Shown here one piece after another: positions 32,380 through 44,500 of a stretch of DNA of 64,000 nt. Numbering within the stretch: position 1 is the stretch's first letter; each line of letters begins with the position of its first letter. Under the pieces are notes generated by a model, which was not told the origin of the DNA, searched no databases, and saw nothing but the letters and a program-made list of their open reading frames with translations. Source of the DNA: Terfezia claveryi (lineage: Eukaryota > Ascomycota > Pezizomycetes > Pezizales > Pezizaceae). The stretch lies in NCBI GenBank assembly GCA_015179025.1, contig WHUX01000087.1, positions 124,001 through 188,000 of the forward strand. The letters are read 5' to 3'. Made by a program: the position numbers and the translations under genes.

Positions 32380-35300
32380 CTATCCCCCCTTTAGGCTGGA
32401 GCTCCAGCAACTAGGAGGCCTGGGCACGATAACCGGCAAAATCAACAAAGAAGACAACAACAATGGTAGAAACAAGAACCCCAACTCCAAACAACAACAA
32501 GAATGCAAAAGGTCTGACATTATTCAACTGGGCGAGGCTTCCTCGTGTATCGTTGGTGGAACAGGGTGACCAAATCCTGCGCATTCTCTAAGTCCTCTGC
32601 AGGTTGCCAGGTAGTCTCCTCATCCTCTAACCACTTGACCTTATACTGAACTCATCCATAGCATTTCCTTGAGTCCAGTACCTCCTCAACCTCCCACTCC
32701 TCTTCACCTGCGATCACTACTGGAGGAGGTGGGGGGTGCTTTTGCCCGGGAAGGGGGTCGTCGGCGGCTGGCTCGATCTCCGAGACATGAACGACCGGAT
32801 GGCGCTTGATATCCTTGGGAAACCTCAGCCGATAAGCATGAGTGCCCACAGCTGCCAATACCTCAAAGGGGCCCAGGAACTTATGATCCAGCTTGCGGGA
32901 GGGGCGTTCTGTCTGGAAGTGCCGGCTGGAGAGCCACACCTTGTCTCCTAGTTGGTATCTGGGGGCTGGCAGCCGTGATCCATTGGTATACTCGGCTTGC
33001 CTGGCTTGTGCATATCCCAGCTCAGCTTTCAGCGTAGAGTGGAGCTCAGCAATCCCAGCTGCAAACTCCTTGGCCAGGGCATCTTTTTTGGCTTTTTGCA
33101 GGGTCGCAAGGGCATCTACGAACCGGGGGTGCCAACCGTAGTTAGCCAGGAAAGGTGAGGTTTTGGAGGATTCCGAGAACTAGTGGTTCGCGGCAAATTC
33201 GCAGGTGGCCAGCAACGAAACCCAGTTGTTCTGCTGGTAGTTGACAAAAGCCCGCAGATATTGCTCCATGATGGCGTTCATCCTCTCCGATTGGCCATCC
33301 ATCTGGGGGTGATATGCCGTTGACAAGCATACTTTGATCCCAGAATCTCGCAGAATGCTCTCCAAAAGTCTGAGGTGAACTGAGGGCCACGGTCAGACAC
33401 AATAGATTCAGGGAGCCCATGATACCGGAACACATTATTGAGGTAGAGGTTGGCCAACTCTGAGCAGAACAGGTATCCCGACAAGGTATAACATGCCTCA
33501 TTTTTGTCAACCGATCAATCATCATCAGGATGGCGTTGAACCCCGAGTCTTTCGGCAATCCTGTCATAAAATCCATGGTCAGGTGCAGCCACGGCCGATC
33601 CGGGATATCCAGGGGCTTCAGGGTGCCATATGGGGCGTGGCGGATGGGCTTAGCACGCTTGCAAACGTGGCAGTTCTGTATGTACCGCTCCACGTCCTTC
33701 CGTTGGTCAAACCATGTGTATTCCCTGGCCAGAAGTTCTAACGTTTTGGCCACTCCAGGGTGACCTGCAACCAGGCTGTTGTGGTGATCCTTGATCAATC
33801 GCAGGCGCAGCTCTCCTACCGGCACATAGAGCCGTTCGAGGTGGTAAAGGAGGCCTTCTGGACGGCGCATTTGGCCAGAGAGATTTTGGGGTAGCGGTGT
33901 TGGCCGGAATCCACTGCAGCAATGATTTCCCGGGCCAGGGGGTCTCCTTCGTAAGCCTGTCTCACCAGTTGTCGGAGGTCGGCTTCCCCATCAGCCTCAG
34001 CTTCCACATCAGCCTCAGCCTCAGCTTCTGCATCAGCCTTAGCCTCAGCTTCCATATCGGCCTCAGCTTCAGCTTCCGCATCCGCATCAGTATCAGCAAG
34101 GACATTGGCCACCAGATCAAGGTTTTCGGGCTTCAATACCACCTGATTTTGGTATTTTAGCCTTTCATCCTCCCCCTTAGGGAGATCTCCTGATCTCCGG
34201 GTTAATGCATCGGGCTTGCCCCCAGCCTTTCCCGGCCGGTATCTGATCTTGAAGTTGAACCGAGATAAGAACTCCGACCACCTAGCTTGCCTTCGGTTAA
34301 GCAGCTTGGTGGTGGTGAAATACTCAAGGTTCTTATGATCGGACAACACCTCGATAATTCCCTTGGCTGACTCCAGGTGTGGCCTCCACTCCTCGAATGC
34401 CCGCACAATGGCCATCAGCTCTTTATCATAAATCTCGTAGTTGCACTCAGCCAGGGAGTGCTTTTTTGAGAAGTATGCCACTGGGTGGAGGATGCCATTG
34501 TCATCGTTCTGGGACAGGATTTCCGCGGAGACATAGTCGGAAGCATCGGTTTCGACAACACACTCCTGGTCAGGGTTGAAATGGGCGAGGATCGGTGCTG
34601 AGCAGAAGGCTTCCTTAAGGTTCTGGAAGGCAGATTGGGCTTCTGGATTCCAGTCGAAACGCCGGTCTTTTTTGGTCAGGGCGGTGAGGGGGGCTACGAT
34701 CTTCGAATATCCAGGATAAAACGCCGGTAAAAGTTGGCGAACTCCAGGAATGCCTGGACATCCTTGTGATTCGCTGGGATTTGCCATTCCTGGACAGCGG
34801 TAACCTTGGCAGGGTCCATCCTGATGCCCTCCATGGTGATGATTAACTCTAGATACTTGACCTCCTGTACATGAAACTCACATTTTTCCAGTTTTAGGTA
34901 TAACCCAGCCTTCTCCAGCTTCTCTAGCACCTGCCTCACATGGACTTTGTGTTCCGCTAGGGAGTCTGAGTATATGAGGATATCATCTAGATAGGCGGTG
35001 CAGAATACATCTAGAAAGTCCCGCAGAGTATCGTTGATAAAGTGCTGAAAAGAGGCGGGGGCATTGGTTAGGCCGAAAGGCATCACGTTATACTCAAAAT
35101 GGCCATATCGTGTCCGGAAGGCAGTTTTCCACTCCTCCCCCTCAGCAATTCATACCAAGTTGTATGCCCCTCTCAGATCCAATTTGGTGAACCATTTTGC
35201 CTTGGAAAGTCTGGCTAATGTCTCCTGGATCAGGGGCAAGGGGTATCTGTTCTTGACCGTTATCTCGTTCAGGCCACGATAATCAATACACAACTGAAGA

Positions 35301-35703
35301 GAGCTATCCGACTTCTTCACGAACAGCACAGGGGCACCCGCTGGGGAGGAGCTATGGCAAATGAAGCTCTTATTGAGGTTTTCTTCCAGATATTTTTTCA
35401 GAGCTTCCAGTTCCACTCGGGACATCCCATAGAGAGGTCCATAAGGGGGGGTCTTTCCTTCCACCAGTGGGATTGTGTGGTCGTATGGTCGATGGGGGGT
35501 AAGCTTTTCTACTGCTTTTTCCGAGAACAGGTCAATGAATTCATGGTATTCCCCCGGAACCATGGATTTCCACTCCTCCTTGGATCACGTCTTGTTAATC
35601 TCTAGGTTCACTTCATGTATGGAGAGAGCGTGTGCCTTCAGCTTGTGCCTCCTAGTCAGGTAAGCGAAAGCCCCTGCCCCGATAAAGCTAACGTTCAGGG
35701 GTT

Positions 35704-35815
35704 TTGGGGTCACCAGGGGGACAGAGGGGACAGGGGAAACAAGGGGAACAGGGGAAACAGGGGGAACAGGGGAAACAGGGGGAACAGGGGGGAACAGGGG
35801 TAACAGGGGAATTGG
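35704..35815 (-). repeat. G-rich minisatellite between protease and RT
   Basis: About nine copies of GGGGAACAG-like units (+ strand), giving Pro/Phe/Cys repeats on the coding strand. Copy 1 has a comparable CCCCNTTCC tract at 10745-10825; copy 2 lacks it. The frame downstream differs from the frame upstream. Confidence 0.8.
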
Positions 35816-36371
35816 TATCGAGGTGCGCAGGCAGGTGTACTACTTGGGTCGGGTAGGTTACCGGGGGTGGCAAGGCACACAGCCCAGTAATGGTGGCCTT
35901 CGGATTCCCGTAGTGTTTTTTGCAAAACTGGCTATTGAACTGCAGGGTATAAGAGCCGAAGCTGACCGATACATCGTGCATTCTTAGCCACGGGATTCCA
36001 AGCACAATCGGGTATTTGAGCTTAGTCACAAACATCGGGAGGGCTTCGGAGTGATCCCCGACTAGGGCAGGCACGCACGCGATATCGGTGATATCCCCAG
36101 AGGAGATGGGTCAACCGTCAATGACATCCAGAACACGGGGGGTTTTTAGCTTTAACGTGGGTATGGAGAATTTACTGACAAAGGCCTGGTCAATGAAGGC
36201 AATTCCTGAAGCTCCACAATCTATAAGGGCTGACGTGGTGATTGTTCTATCATTGATATTAAGGGAGATAGATACAACAAAATGCTCGCTGAACAAGCGA
36301 GATTCGTTAACAGCAGAAGAAACAGAAAATGCAGATAAAGACAAATGGCCTGGGGCAGGTCCGTTGCTAGT

Positions 36372-36404
36372 GTCAGTAACTAGGCAAGGGATAGAGCTTT
36401 TCCC
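36372..36404 (-). promoter_or_regulatory. gag-pol -1 frameshift signal of copy 3 (stem damaged)
   Basis: The heptamer G GGA AAA (36404-36398) is intact and in the gag frame. The downstream stem keeps CCCTTGC on the 5' arm, but the 3' arm reads GCAACGGA, so one central pair is lost. Pol is again in the -1 frame. Confidence 0.65.
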
Positions 36405-37543
36405 GACTCGTCAAGCTCCTCAATCCTAGGCACTGGAGTATCGGAGATAGCGTAGATGGCGAGGGAGCGATTCTTTCGAAGGGGGCAAGCCGTGATGAAG
36501 TGGTCGGCCTTCCCACAGGCTATGCATAGCCCATTATTCCGGCGGCATTCCCTCTCTTCTTGGGTCAGGCGGGGTCTGCCCGCAGATAAGTCCATAGGGG
36601 CCGGTCCACCCGCCACGAGAGAAGGGTGGGCTGGCTTGTTCGGGGGGGTTACAGGGGCCTGTGGCTGGGGGCGAGGTGCTGAAAAGGTCGATCGTGGGGG
36701 TGCTGTTGTAGGGGAGGCCTTAAGGCTGTTTCTAAACCTGGCCATCTTTTGCTCCAATCGGCTGGCCTGATCAATGAATTCTTTAAGGGTGTGGACGTCT
36801 GGGAAGTTGATAAGTGCCTGTCTCAGTTCCACACTTAAGCCTTCCTGGAATTGATCCAGTTTGATCTTGTCACTCCATTCGACCTCCGCAGCTAGCCTAG
36901 AGAATTCGGCCACATAGGTGGCCAGGTCGGTGTTTCTTTGTCAGAGGGCCCGGAGGGCTAGGATGGCCGTTCCCTTTGGGTCCGGGTCTCCAAATGCTCG
37001 GTTGAGAATCACGAATAGGGCAGGGATATCCACTAGTTTGATACCTTTTTCCAAAACATAGGGCTGGACTTGGTCCAGAGCCTTCCCCTCCAGTAGGCCG
37101 TAAACGTAAGCGAGTTTGTGCTGGGTGGTTGGAAACTTAGCAGCGTCTCCGTTGAGCTTAATATTGATGGAGTTTTTCCAGGCCTTGAGGCGGGCCCATT
37201 CGCCGTTAAATTTGGGTGGGGTGGGAAGGTCTTGGGTTTTGGTAGGCGTGGCGGTCACAGGTGCCTGTGCGGTTGCAGTGGCAAGGGCACGGTTGAGATT
37301 GCGCATGGTTACTCGGTCGTCTGCGAGGTCTTCTCGAAGAAGGATGATTTCATCTTCGGCTTCTTTCAGCCTTCGTTGGGTGTCCTGGAGCTCCGCTCCT
37401 TGTTTTTCGCCAATCTTATAGGTGGCGGTGAAGATATCGATGGCCATTCGGCGGTATTCCAACAGCTGGGCTGGGTCTGAGGGTATTGGGGTTTCCCGCC
37501 ATGCTTGGAACCTGTCGGTAGGTAACAGGGTTGGTTCGGACAT
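36380..37543 (-). pseudogene. gag of Gypsy copy 3, one nonsense codon
   Basis: Starts at the ATG 37543 (MSEPTLLPTDRFQAW). The frame is open to a TGA at 36941-36943 (CGA expected), then open in the same frame to 36380. It includes the zinc knuckle CIACGKADHFITAC. Apart from the single TGA the gag is complete, with a heptad-rich N-terminal region (about residues 40-85) and the capsid region DQVQPYVLEKG. Confidence 0.88.
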
Positions 37544-37574
37544 TGTACCGGTTGGTTAGAGCGATCCAACGTAG

Positions 37575-38091
37575 TATAACGACGGCTCTGGGGGCGAGGC
37601 GACCAAGGGGTACGCCGGGGCAAGGGCAAGGCTAGGATGACACACATGTAGGAACACTACGTGTGTGACCAGGGGGAGGCTGTGACGGGAGGCAAGGGCA
37701 AGAGGCAAGAGGGACAGAGGGCAAGGGACACGAGACACGCGGAAGCAGTTTGCCGCGTGTGTCAAGGTGGGCAGCAGGGCTGCAGAGTCGTGGCGAGACA
37801 AGGAGGTGCACAAGGGAGATGCACCAACGTGGAGAGAAGCAAGGCCCTGTATTGGATATACAAGACGTTGGATGGGGATCCAACGAGAGGGTGGAGGGAC
37901 GAAGATATATATACATGATTCCAGGCCAAGGCCGTGAAAGGAATAAGCTTCCCGAGATTCCTATCTCGGAAGCTAAGATAACAATCACCCATCGACGACA
38001 CCCGAACAAGCCTGTTCAAGTGTCAAAACAGCACGACACCCGAACAAGCCTGTTCGAGTGTCAAATCAAGACTAAGAACACGGTTGTGACA
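37575..38091 (-). repeat. 5' LTR of Gypsy copy 3
   Basis: 517 bases with two palindrome units. The inner end has mutated from TGTAACG to TATAACG. It is followed outside by the duplication GATGC. Confidence 0.93.
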
Positions 38092-38359
38092 GATGCCTAC
38101 TAGTTACTTCTATTAAGAACAGCTACATAGCCATGTATCACTCTAGCTACTTACCTTTAGCTTAGTTTCATATTCTACTAATTAAAAGTAACTAACTCTT
38201 ACAAACAGTTTGATACATATTGAATTTGTCTCAATTAATATTTTGTTTAATAATATTCCAATCTATAAATATGCTCCTTTGAGTTCTATTATTTTATACA
38301 CTTTATTCCACTACTAAATGTATATATAACTATTTACTCTATTCGTTATTCATCTTATT

Positions 38360-40840
38360 TCAAACATGGTAATCTACTCTATTATTTACTATCCACTTAC
38401 GGGCTAGCTCCACTAGTATTAAATATGCTGCTCCTTTAATTGAATACAGCCATACAATCATCTGCCCTCCTCCATGTTTAAATTCCTGTATATATAATAT
38501 TCCTTCTGAGCTATATAGCATTAGATTCTCTACCCAGTCTAGTAGTATAATATATGCCAATTTATATAACTCCTTGTTAGTCCTCCATACTGTAAATAAT
38601 ATATTTAAAAACTCTACTACTCGACCATTATAACTCTTTAAACTTTCCATAACAGATACAGGCTATAGTCTCATGGACTCAATACATACCTAAACTATAT
38701 ACCACCTTGCCTCCTTTCTGTGCCAACTTTTCCTACCTATTTTATGTACATACTGTAGTTGATAACTATTCTTGTCATCTATATTCTGGTCTAGTACTAG
38801 AATTTCAACAACATTGTATGCTTGTATTTCCGCATTCAACAAAATTCTCTCTGTATCCAATTGTGAGTAATCTGCCATTACACAAATATTATCCTTAAAA
38901 AACTGATGTAAATTCTTTGCAATCTCTAGAACCAAGAACTCGTCTACTATACCTAACAGATTTTTCATTCTCTTGAGCCAATGCTTACCTTGTAATATTA
39001 TAAAAATCTTGCTTTGACCAAACATAATTAGCTCTATGCCTCTTCGTTTTAGATGTACAATGTCTTTTAACCTCTCCTAAAATGCTGTACCCTCCTTTAC
39101 CCATACTACCATCTCTAATTCCCTCATAATTGAGTTATAATATCTGCTATAACCTATAATTACTTGCAAGATGCTGTCAATATGATTATTCTGATGGTAT
39201 ACATCCTTGAATTACTTATATAATATTTCACAAACCTTCATTGAAAATTAGGGAAGCTGCTATAGTAGAAGATTTGATTAGTCCAGTATATCAATATATG
39301 GATCTTTGGAAAATTGAAATGTGAATCTTCTACTAGAATCTGATTCACTAAGTATGCCCATTCCTCTCTATCTTCTGCCATAATATGAGTCCTTTGCACT
39401 ATAGTATGTCTGTTTGCATCTGCTTAGAGGTTTTGACTTTGATTCTGTTTTATTAGCTCTTTCAATACGTTATTTGCTCTGGCTTTTGCAGCCTTGCTAG
39501 CTGGATATCTTAAAAAAATGTCCTTTGTAGTATAGAAGTGTTGCAGATATTTCCTCATATATTCTATAGTGCTATTAGTATAACTTTGATATCTAGAGAG
39601 GAGTATAAAATTAGTTAAGTATTGCATACAAGTGATTGCTTTCTTGAAATCTCACTCTTGAGTACCTGACAGATGTAGTGTGTCCATTTGGTGGTATAGA
39701 GAAGCTATAAAAACCCTCAATATAACTCTTAGAATTGATCACATTTTCTTGCCCAAAAGTTGACTTAAAAGCCTATTTGATTTTCGTGGGATGTGAGTGC
39801 TAAAGTAATAAAGTAGTGAACTCTAAATATTATTGAATGTAGAAAGTCTGTTATGGCTTTCCAAAAACCCCTTGATCTATTCTATTAAATATTGCAAGTT
39901 TTTCAACAATATAGTATGAAGGATATCTAATTGAATAACTTCTTATAGGATTACACCTTACAGAGTTTATAGTACATTATTGACAGCTTTTACCCCCTTA
40001 TTATGAAGACTTATAGTATTTGATTTGTTAACCTATTTCCAGTATTTTTCAGTATTGTGCATAGTATATTCTTAAAACTAGCCTAATTAGTCCTAAGGAC
40101 ATTTATATATTGGACATCTTGTAGCATAAATCCTATATATTATTGCATTTTCCATATGGTCTGCAAGCTAGCCAGCAACTTGGAAATAATATTTCTTGAT
40201 TACCTCATCCACACACTTTATTTTCTGTCTATCTTGTACAGTATCCAATAATAGATGCAAGATAAACCTAAGTAAATCATACAAAACCTGAATTGCTTCT
40301 TGCTCCTATCTCTCTTCCAACCAGCAAGGCTAGGGATTTTTTTGACTCACTTAGAACTATAAAGCAGTAGGGCAACCAGTATCTAGATATGAGATATAAG
40401 TTTATTCTAAAATCTTAACTTGATATTGCTAATGCTTATATATATGGGCCACACTTTGCCATCACTAGAAAAATTTGTCAGGTAGGTAGTATCGGATGTA
40501 AAGAGTACAGAAATTAATATAGCACTCACTGGAAGTATCATCTAAGATCTGAAATCAATAACCAAATTATTGCCAAATATAGTACTTATAAGTTATCAAT
40601 GGAGTAATTGCATACCTGTATATCCCACCACTATGATACAGTATTTATCTCTGTATAAACCCTCTTCTACTGCATATTGAAGTTCCTAACTGGAGCCCAG
40701 CATATGTGTACTGCAAATAATTTCCTACATAGCAAGTACTTTAATAATACTAAAATGTCCCAGTAATAGAACTCTATATTCTTTATTAGATTAAAGTCTA
40801 CAAACTCATTCTTCTATAGCAGATTGGTGATCATTTGGTT
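38360..40840 (-). pseudogene. Plavaka-type transposase relic
   Basis: Conceptual minus-strand reading gives blocks seen in fungal Plavaka transposases (CACTA-related). They include SESKKSLALLVGRERQ at about 40350, the region YLTNFILLSRYQSYT and TIEYMRKYLQHF at about 39550-39620, and FNFPKIHILTY at about 39330. Downstream segments (about 39020-38360) probably represent its C-terminal part. Stops are frequent and mostly of the TAG/TAA kind expected from C to T change. Ends of the element are not seen; it abuts Gypsy copy 3 on the left and the LTR of element B on the right. Confidence 0.6.
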
Positions 40841-40846
40841 GATCTT

Positions 40847-41559
40847 TGTAATGAATGGTACTAGATAGTATTCATTCGGTACTGTTTATACAATCTATAT
40901 CCGTAGGCACGAACGTTTGTGTATTTCGGTTCTGCTGAAGTAAGACCTCAGAAGGGTAGGGAGATTACTATGTGGGACGTTCCCGAAGGGAACAGTAATT
41001 AACTAGTGTAATCTATCTTATATGATTTATGCTATCTAAGCTATATGATCTTAATCTGATCAGAATATAGGCTTGCTTGCTCTGTGTGCTTGCTTGTTTT
41101 TCTGTGGATTCTAGAGGGAATCTAGTGGCCTATTTATACTCCTCTGAAATCTGAGGACTAAGGAAACAAATACAATAAAGGGTGGCACACCAGAAGGTGG
41201 TGCACTGTACAAAAGGGGTTATGTGGCCATAGTAATGAGTCACATGCCTTAAACAATGGTCATGTGGCCATAATAATGAGTCACACGCCTTAAACGATAG
41301 TCATGTGGCCATAGTAATAAGTCACACGCCTTAAAACAGAGGTTATGTGGCTATAATGAGGGTCTCTTTATATGGCAAGTGCCATGGAACTTCCCATGGC
41401 AAATTCTGTATGCTATGGATGCTTATAAAGCAATAGGAGGTGGTTGAAGGCTAGTAGTCCTTCAACCGAGAGGCTTAGTTATATAACATAGTAGTAATAT
41501 AGGAAATATAAAAGTATATAATCAATTATACAAGCAATGAAACAACGTTCTCCATTACA
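40847..41559 (-). repeat. 3' LTR of element B (713 bases)
   Basis: On the minus strand it reads TGTAATGG...CATTACA, with perfectly inverted 7-base ends. It contains a tandem array of a 41-base unit in U3 (41221-41358). The same LTR occurs inverted at 46398-47075. Confidence 0.88.
41221..41358 (-). repeat. 41-base tandem repeat in the LTR of element B
   Basis: Three full and one partial copy of a unit containing ATGTGGCCATAGTAATGAGT and CACACGCCTTAAA. The LTR of element C has roughly one copy fewer (about 46600-46700), which explains its shorter length. Confidence 0.85.
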
Positions 41560-41587
41560 CTTCCCCACATAGAAGGATTTCCTATCC

Positions 41588-44500
41588 TTACTTCTTTTGC
41601 TCTACTATATTGGTTTCCATACATCCTAAGATTTGATGCATTGTTAATACATTAGCATTAACATGAATATCCTTAGTATTTCCTTGACTCATGATTCTAT
41701 CTCGTTCTTGTTGGATGAGAGCTCGAGTCTCATCTCTGGTTTGTAGTCCTTGTTTTCCTTTAGTTCTTCGATGTCTCTTGAATGTATCTTCTATACTTCC
41801 GGTCATCCAGAAATCTTGAAGAATTTCAGTAGTAATATCCTTGGCGTTTACTCAGGAATCATGTTTAGGAGAGTATCTTAGCCATCTGACCTTATATTGT
41901 CTTTCTCCGGTTCGAGAAGCTGTTCTGAATTCTAATACCTTTTCAACTTCATAATAATCATCTTGAATTGGTCCTGGTTCCTGAGATTGTCTGTGAGGGA
42001 ACTGAGTATGATCATTTTTGTAGTATGGTTTGAGTTTGCTAATATAAAAAGTATTATATATGAGGTGGAGGTTGGGTTGACTGGATAGGTCTAGGCTATA
42101 GTTATTGCGTTTCCGATTACTAGAAATAATGGGAAATGGGCCTAGCTATTTTGGTTTGAGTTTGGGTGAGATGTTCAATAGGTTGATATTTTCTGAGGAA
42201 AGCATTACTTGTTGTTCGACTGAAAATTTGGCTGTATTGGGTAGTCGTTTGTTCACTTGAGATGCTTGAGTCTTCTTGACGTCATATAGGTTTTTTGACA
42301 TTACCTCATAACATTCGTTTGCTGGTACATATGCATTAATGGGGTATAGAAGTATCGATATGTCAAGATATGCATTAAATCCAAATAGTGTGGAAAAGGG
42401 ACTATTCTGTCTAGCGGTGTTATACCTAGAGTTAAGTTTCAACTGTATCTCTGGTAGTTTCTGTAGCCAATCAAATCCTTCGATTTTATAGGCTCTTGCT
42501 ACTTGCAGAATTTCTTTGTTCATAATTTCCGATTGTCTATCTATACATGGATGATATGCGGTAGATGGTTCCAACTTGATTCCTTGATTCCTAGCCCAAT
42601 CTTGAAAGTACATTGACATAAAAAGAGTGTCGCGGTCAAAAACAATACAGAAAGGGTATCCCATAGTCAGAACTATATGAGTATCAAAGGTAGTAGTACA
42701 TTGTTCTGCTATGAAATTATCTGAGACAGGAATAAGAAACTTGAATCCTGATTATCTATCGACAATCGTCCAAAGTCGTGAAATACACACTACATAATCT
42801 TCTTCAATAGGAATATTCGGGTACAAAATTGAACACTTAGTAAACACAGGTGCTAACTTAAGAAAATCCATCGATATGTCAGTCCATGGCCTACTTAGTA
42901 TATGTAACGGGGTTACGAGTCCAAGTGGTGCCTTGTTGGAATACTTTGTCCATTGACAAGTATCACAACTTTTGATATAGTCCTTAGTTAGTTCTGCAAA
43001 GGACTGGCAATCGTATCGGTCAGTAAGATATTTCATCGTTTTTTCAATGCCACCATGAGCGGTTGCTTCATATGCATCTTTAATAACCAATTCGAGATAG
43101 TTCTTACCTTCGATATTAAAGGTAAAGGGCAAGACTAATCTCCATTGTCCTTATCGGTTCTTGACATACAAAAATCCATCCCTTTTTCTATGATCCTTAT
43201 GGTTCACAAAGGTATCTTAGTAGTTCTTCTAGATAGGACATACTTTTATATATAATTGATATGTGGCTTTCATACCTGTGTCTTGGTCAAGCCAGTGTAT
43301 GATGAAGTAGTCCTTGTCATCTTCCCATCTGTCACTAATGTGTTTCTCTTCAATGAGCTTGTTAAGGGTTAGTTCGATCCTTATGTTGAAGTCATTGATG
43401 GTGGGTTTCTTTTCCTTGCATATAGAAGCATTATATCGTGAGAGCTTACAGAAATCACAATGCTGTCTGGAGGTTTTGGTGTCTTGAATGAAAGAGGGTG
43501 AATCTTCGTCAATAGCTACTCTCTTTTTAGAACGAGTAGTGATGGTGGCGGTATTGATTGGAATTGCGTTACTGCTGCTAGCGGTTGCAGCTGGTTGTTG
43601 AGGTGCATTCCATGGTTGTTGAGGGTCAACAGGAGTATTCATGATCTCCTGTTCTATTTGTCGGGTGCTTATCTGTTCAGTAGGGTTACTGAACTGAATG
43701 CTAGGTTGGAGAGTAGGTCGTGTCGGCTTGTTGGTAATCCATCTTTTTGCCCATTCTCTGATTTCTTGGATAGCTTCTTCATGGCTGAGAGCTTGAGGAG
43801 GTGGTTATACTGGTGTTTGTTGTACTGATGCTAGTTCCTTTTGAGGCTCATTTGTGGATACGAGATGCGCAATATGAGTGGTAAGGAATTCCTTCTCCTT
43901 CTTAAAAACTGAGGCTAACAGGTTACAGTTCAAACTGTCATGTCCGTGGTGATTGCAAATCGCACATGTTTCGACAGTGAACATGCGGTTGTTCATGGCG
44001 TGGGAGCTGCCATGAGCTGGACAGTAAAAATCATAGCAAAAGGACCAGTGCATCCTTTTATGTTGTTACCAATTACTATGAGCTAGGTCAATAGCAATTT
44101 TCTTCAGTTCTTCGGTAGTGAGGGTGTTTTGTTGAGCATTTTCAGAAGATGGAGGCCTATATCTTAGTCCAAGAACTGTTAAAGGTTTGTTCTTGTTTAT
44201 ATTGGGTACACAATTATACCAGCTGAAAACTTCTTCTGGTATGGTAGATAGAGTCTCATCGTCTGAGGACTCTTCTTCATTCATTATGTCATATTCGCTT
44301 TCTTTGTCTGGGATGCCCTCAAAGTATGGACAGAAGATATAGTATCCAAGTTCTTTGGCTCTTCCACGACATTTATTGAAGTCGCAGTCGACATGCTTGA
44401 AATTGATAGCTCCGCAAGAAACTATATTGTTCTAAGTAGAGGTTTCTGGTAAATGGAAAGTTTTTAAAGCGTTGGTAGAGATGTTGCAGTTGTAGGTGTG

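Larger units (their letters stand above)
32520..36404 (-). pseudogene. pol of Gypsy copy 3: protease to chromodomain (broken)
   Basis: Protease with ALIDCGASG lies at about 36200-36230, and a minisatellite linker (35704-35815) sits between protease and reverse transcriptase. RT (about 35440-34700) has YLDD, then RNase H, a long Ala-Glu/Asp linker (about 33970-34110), integrase, and a chromodomain ending at 32520-32522. TGA replaces CGA at 36111-36113 and 35150-35152. Frame changes occur near 35700, 34725, 33870 and 33360. The breaks are more numerous than in copy 2, which points to longer decay. Confidence 0.88.
31863..38091 (-). mobile_element. Ty3/Gypsy chromovirus, copy 3 (full length, inactivated)
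   Basis: Minus-strand element with 517-base LTRs and a perfect target duplication GATGC at 31858-31862 and 38092-38096. Gene order is as in the other copies. Coding has at least three CGA to TGA changes plus several frameshifts. Its gag N-terminus is like copy 1 while the U3 start of its LTR, with two palindromes, is like copy 2. Confidence 0.95.
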
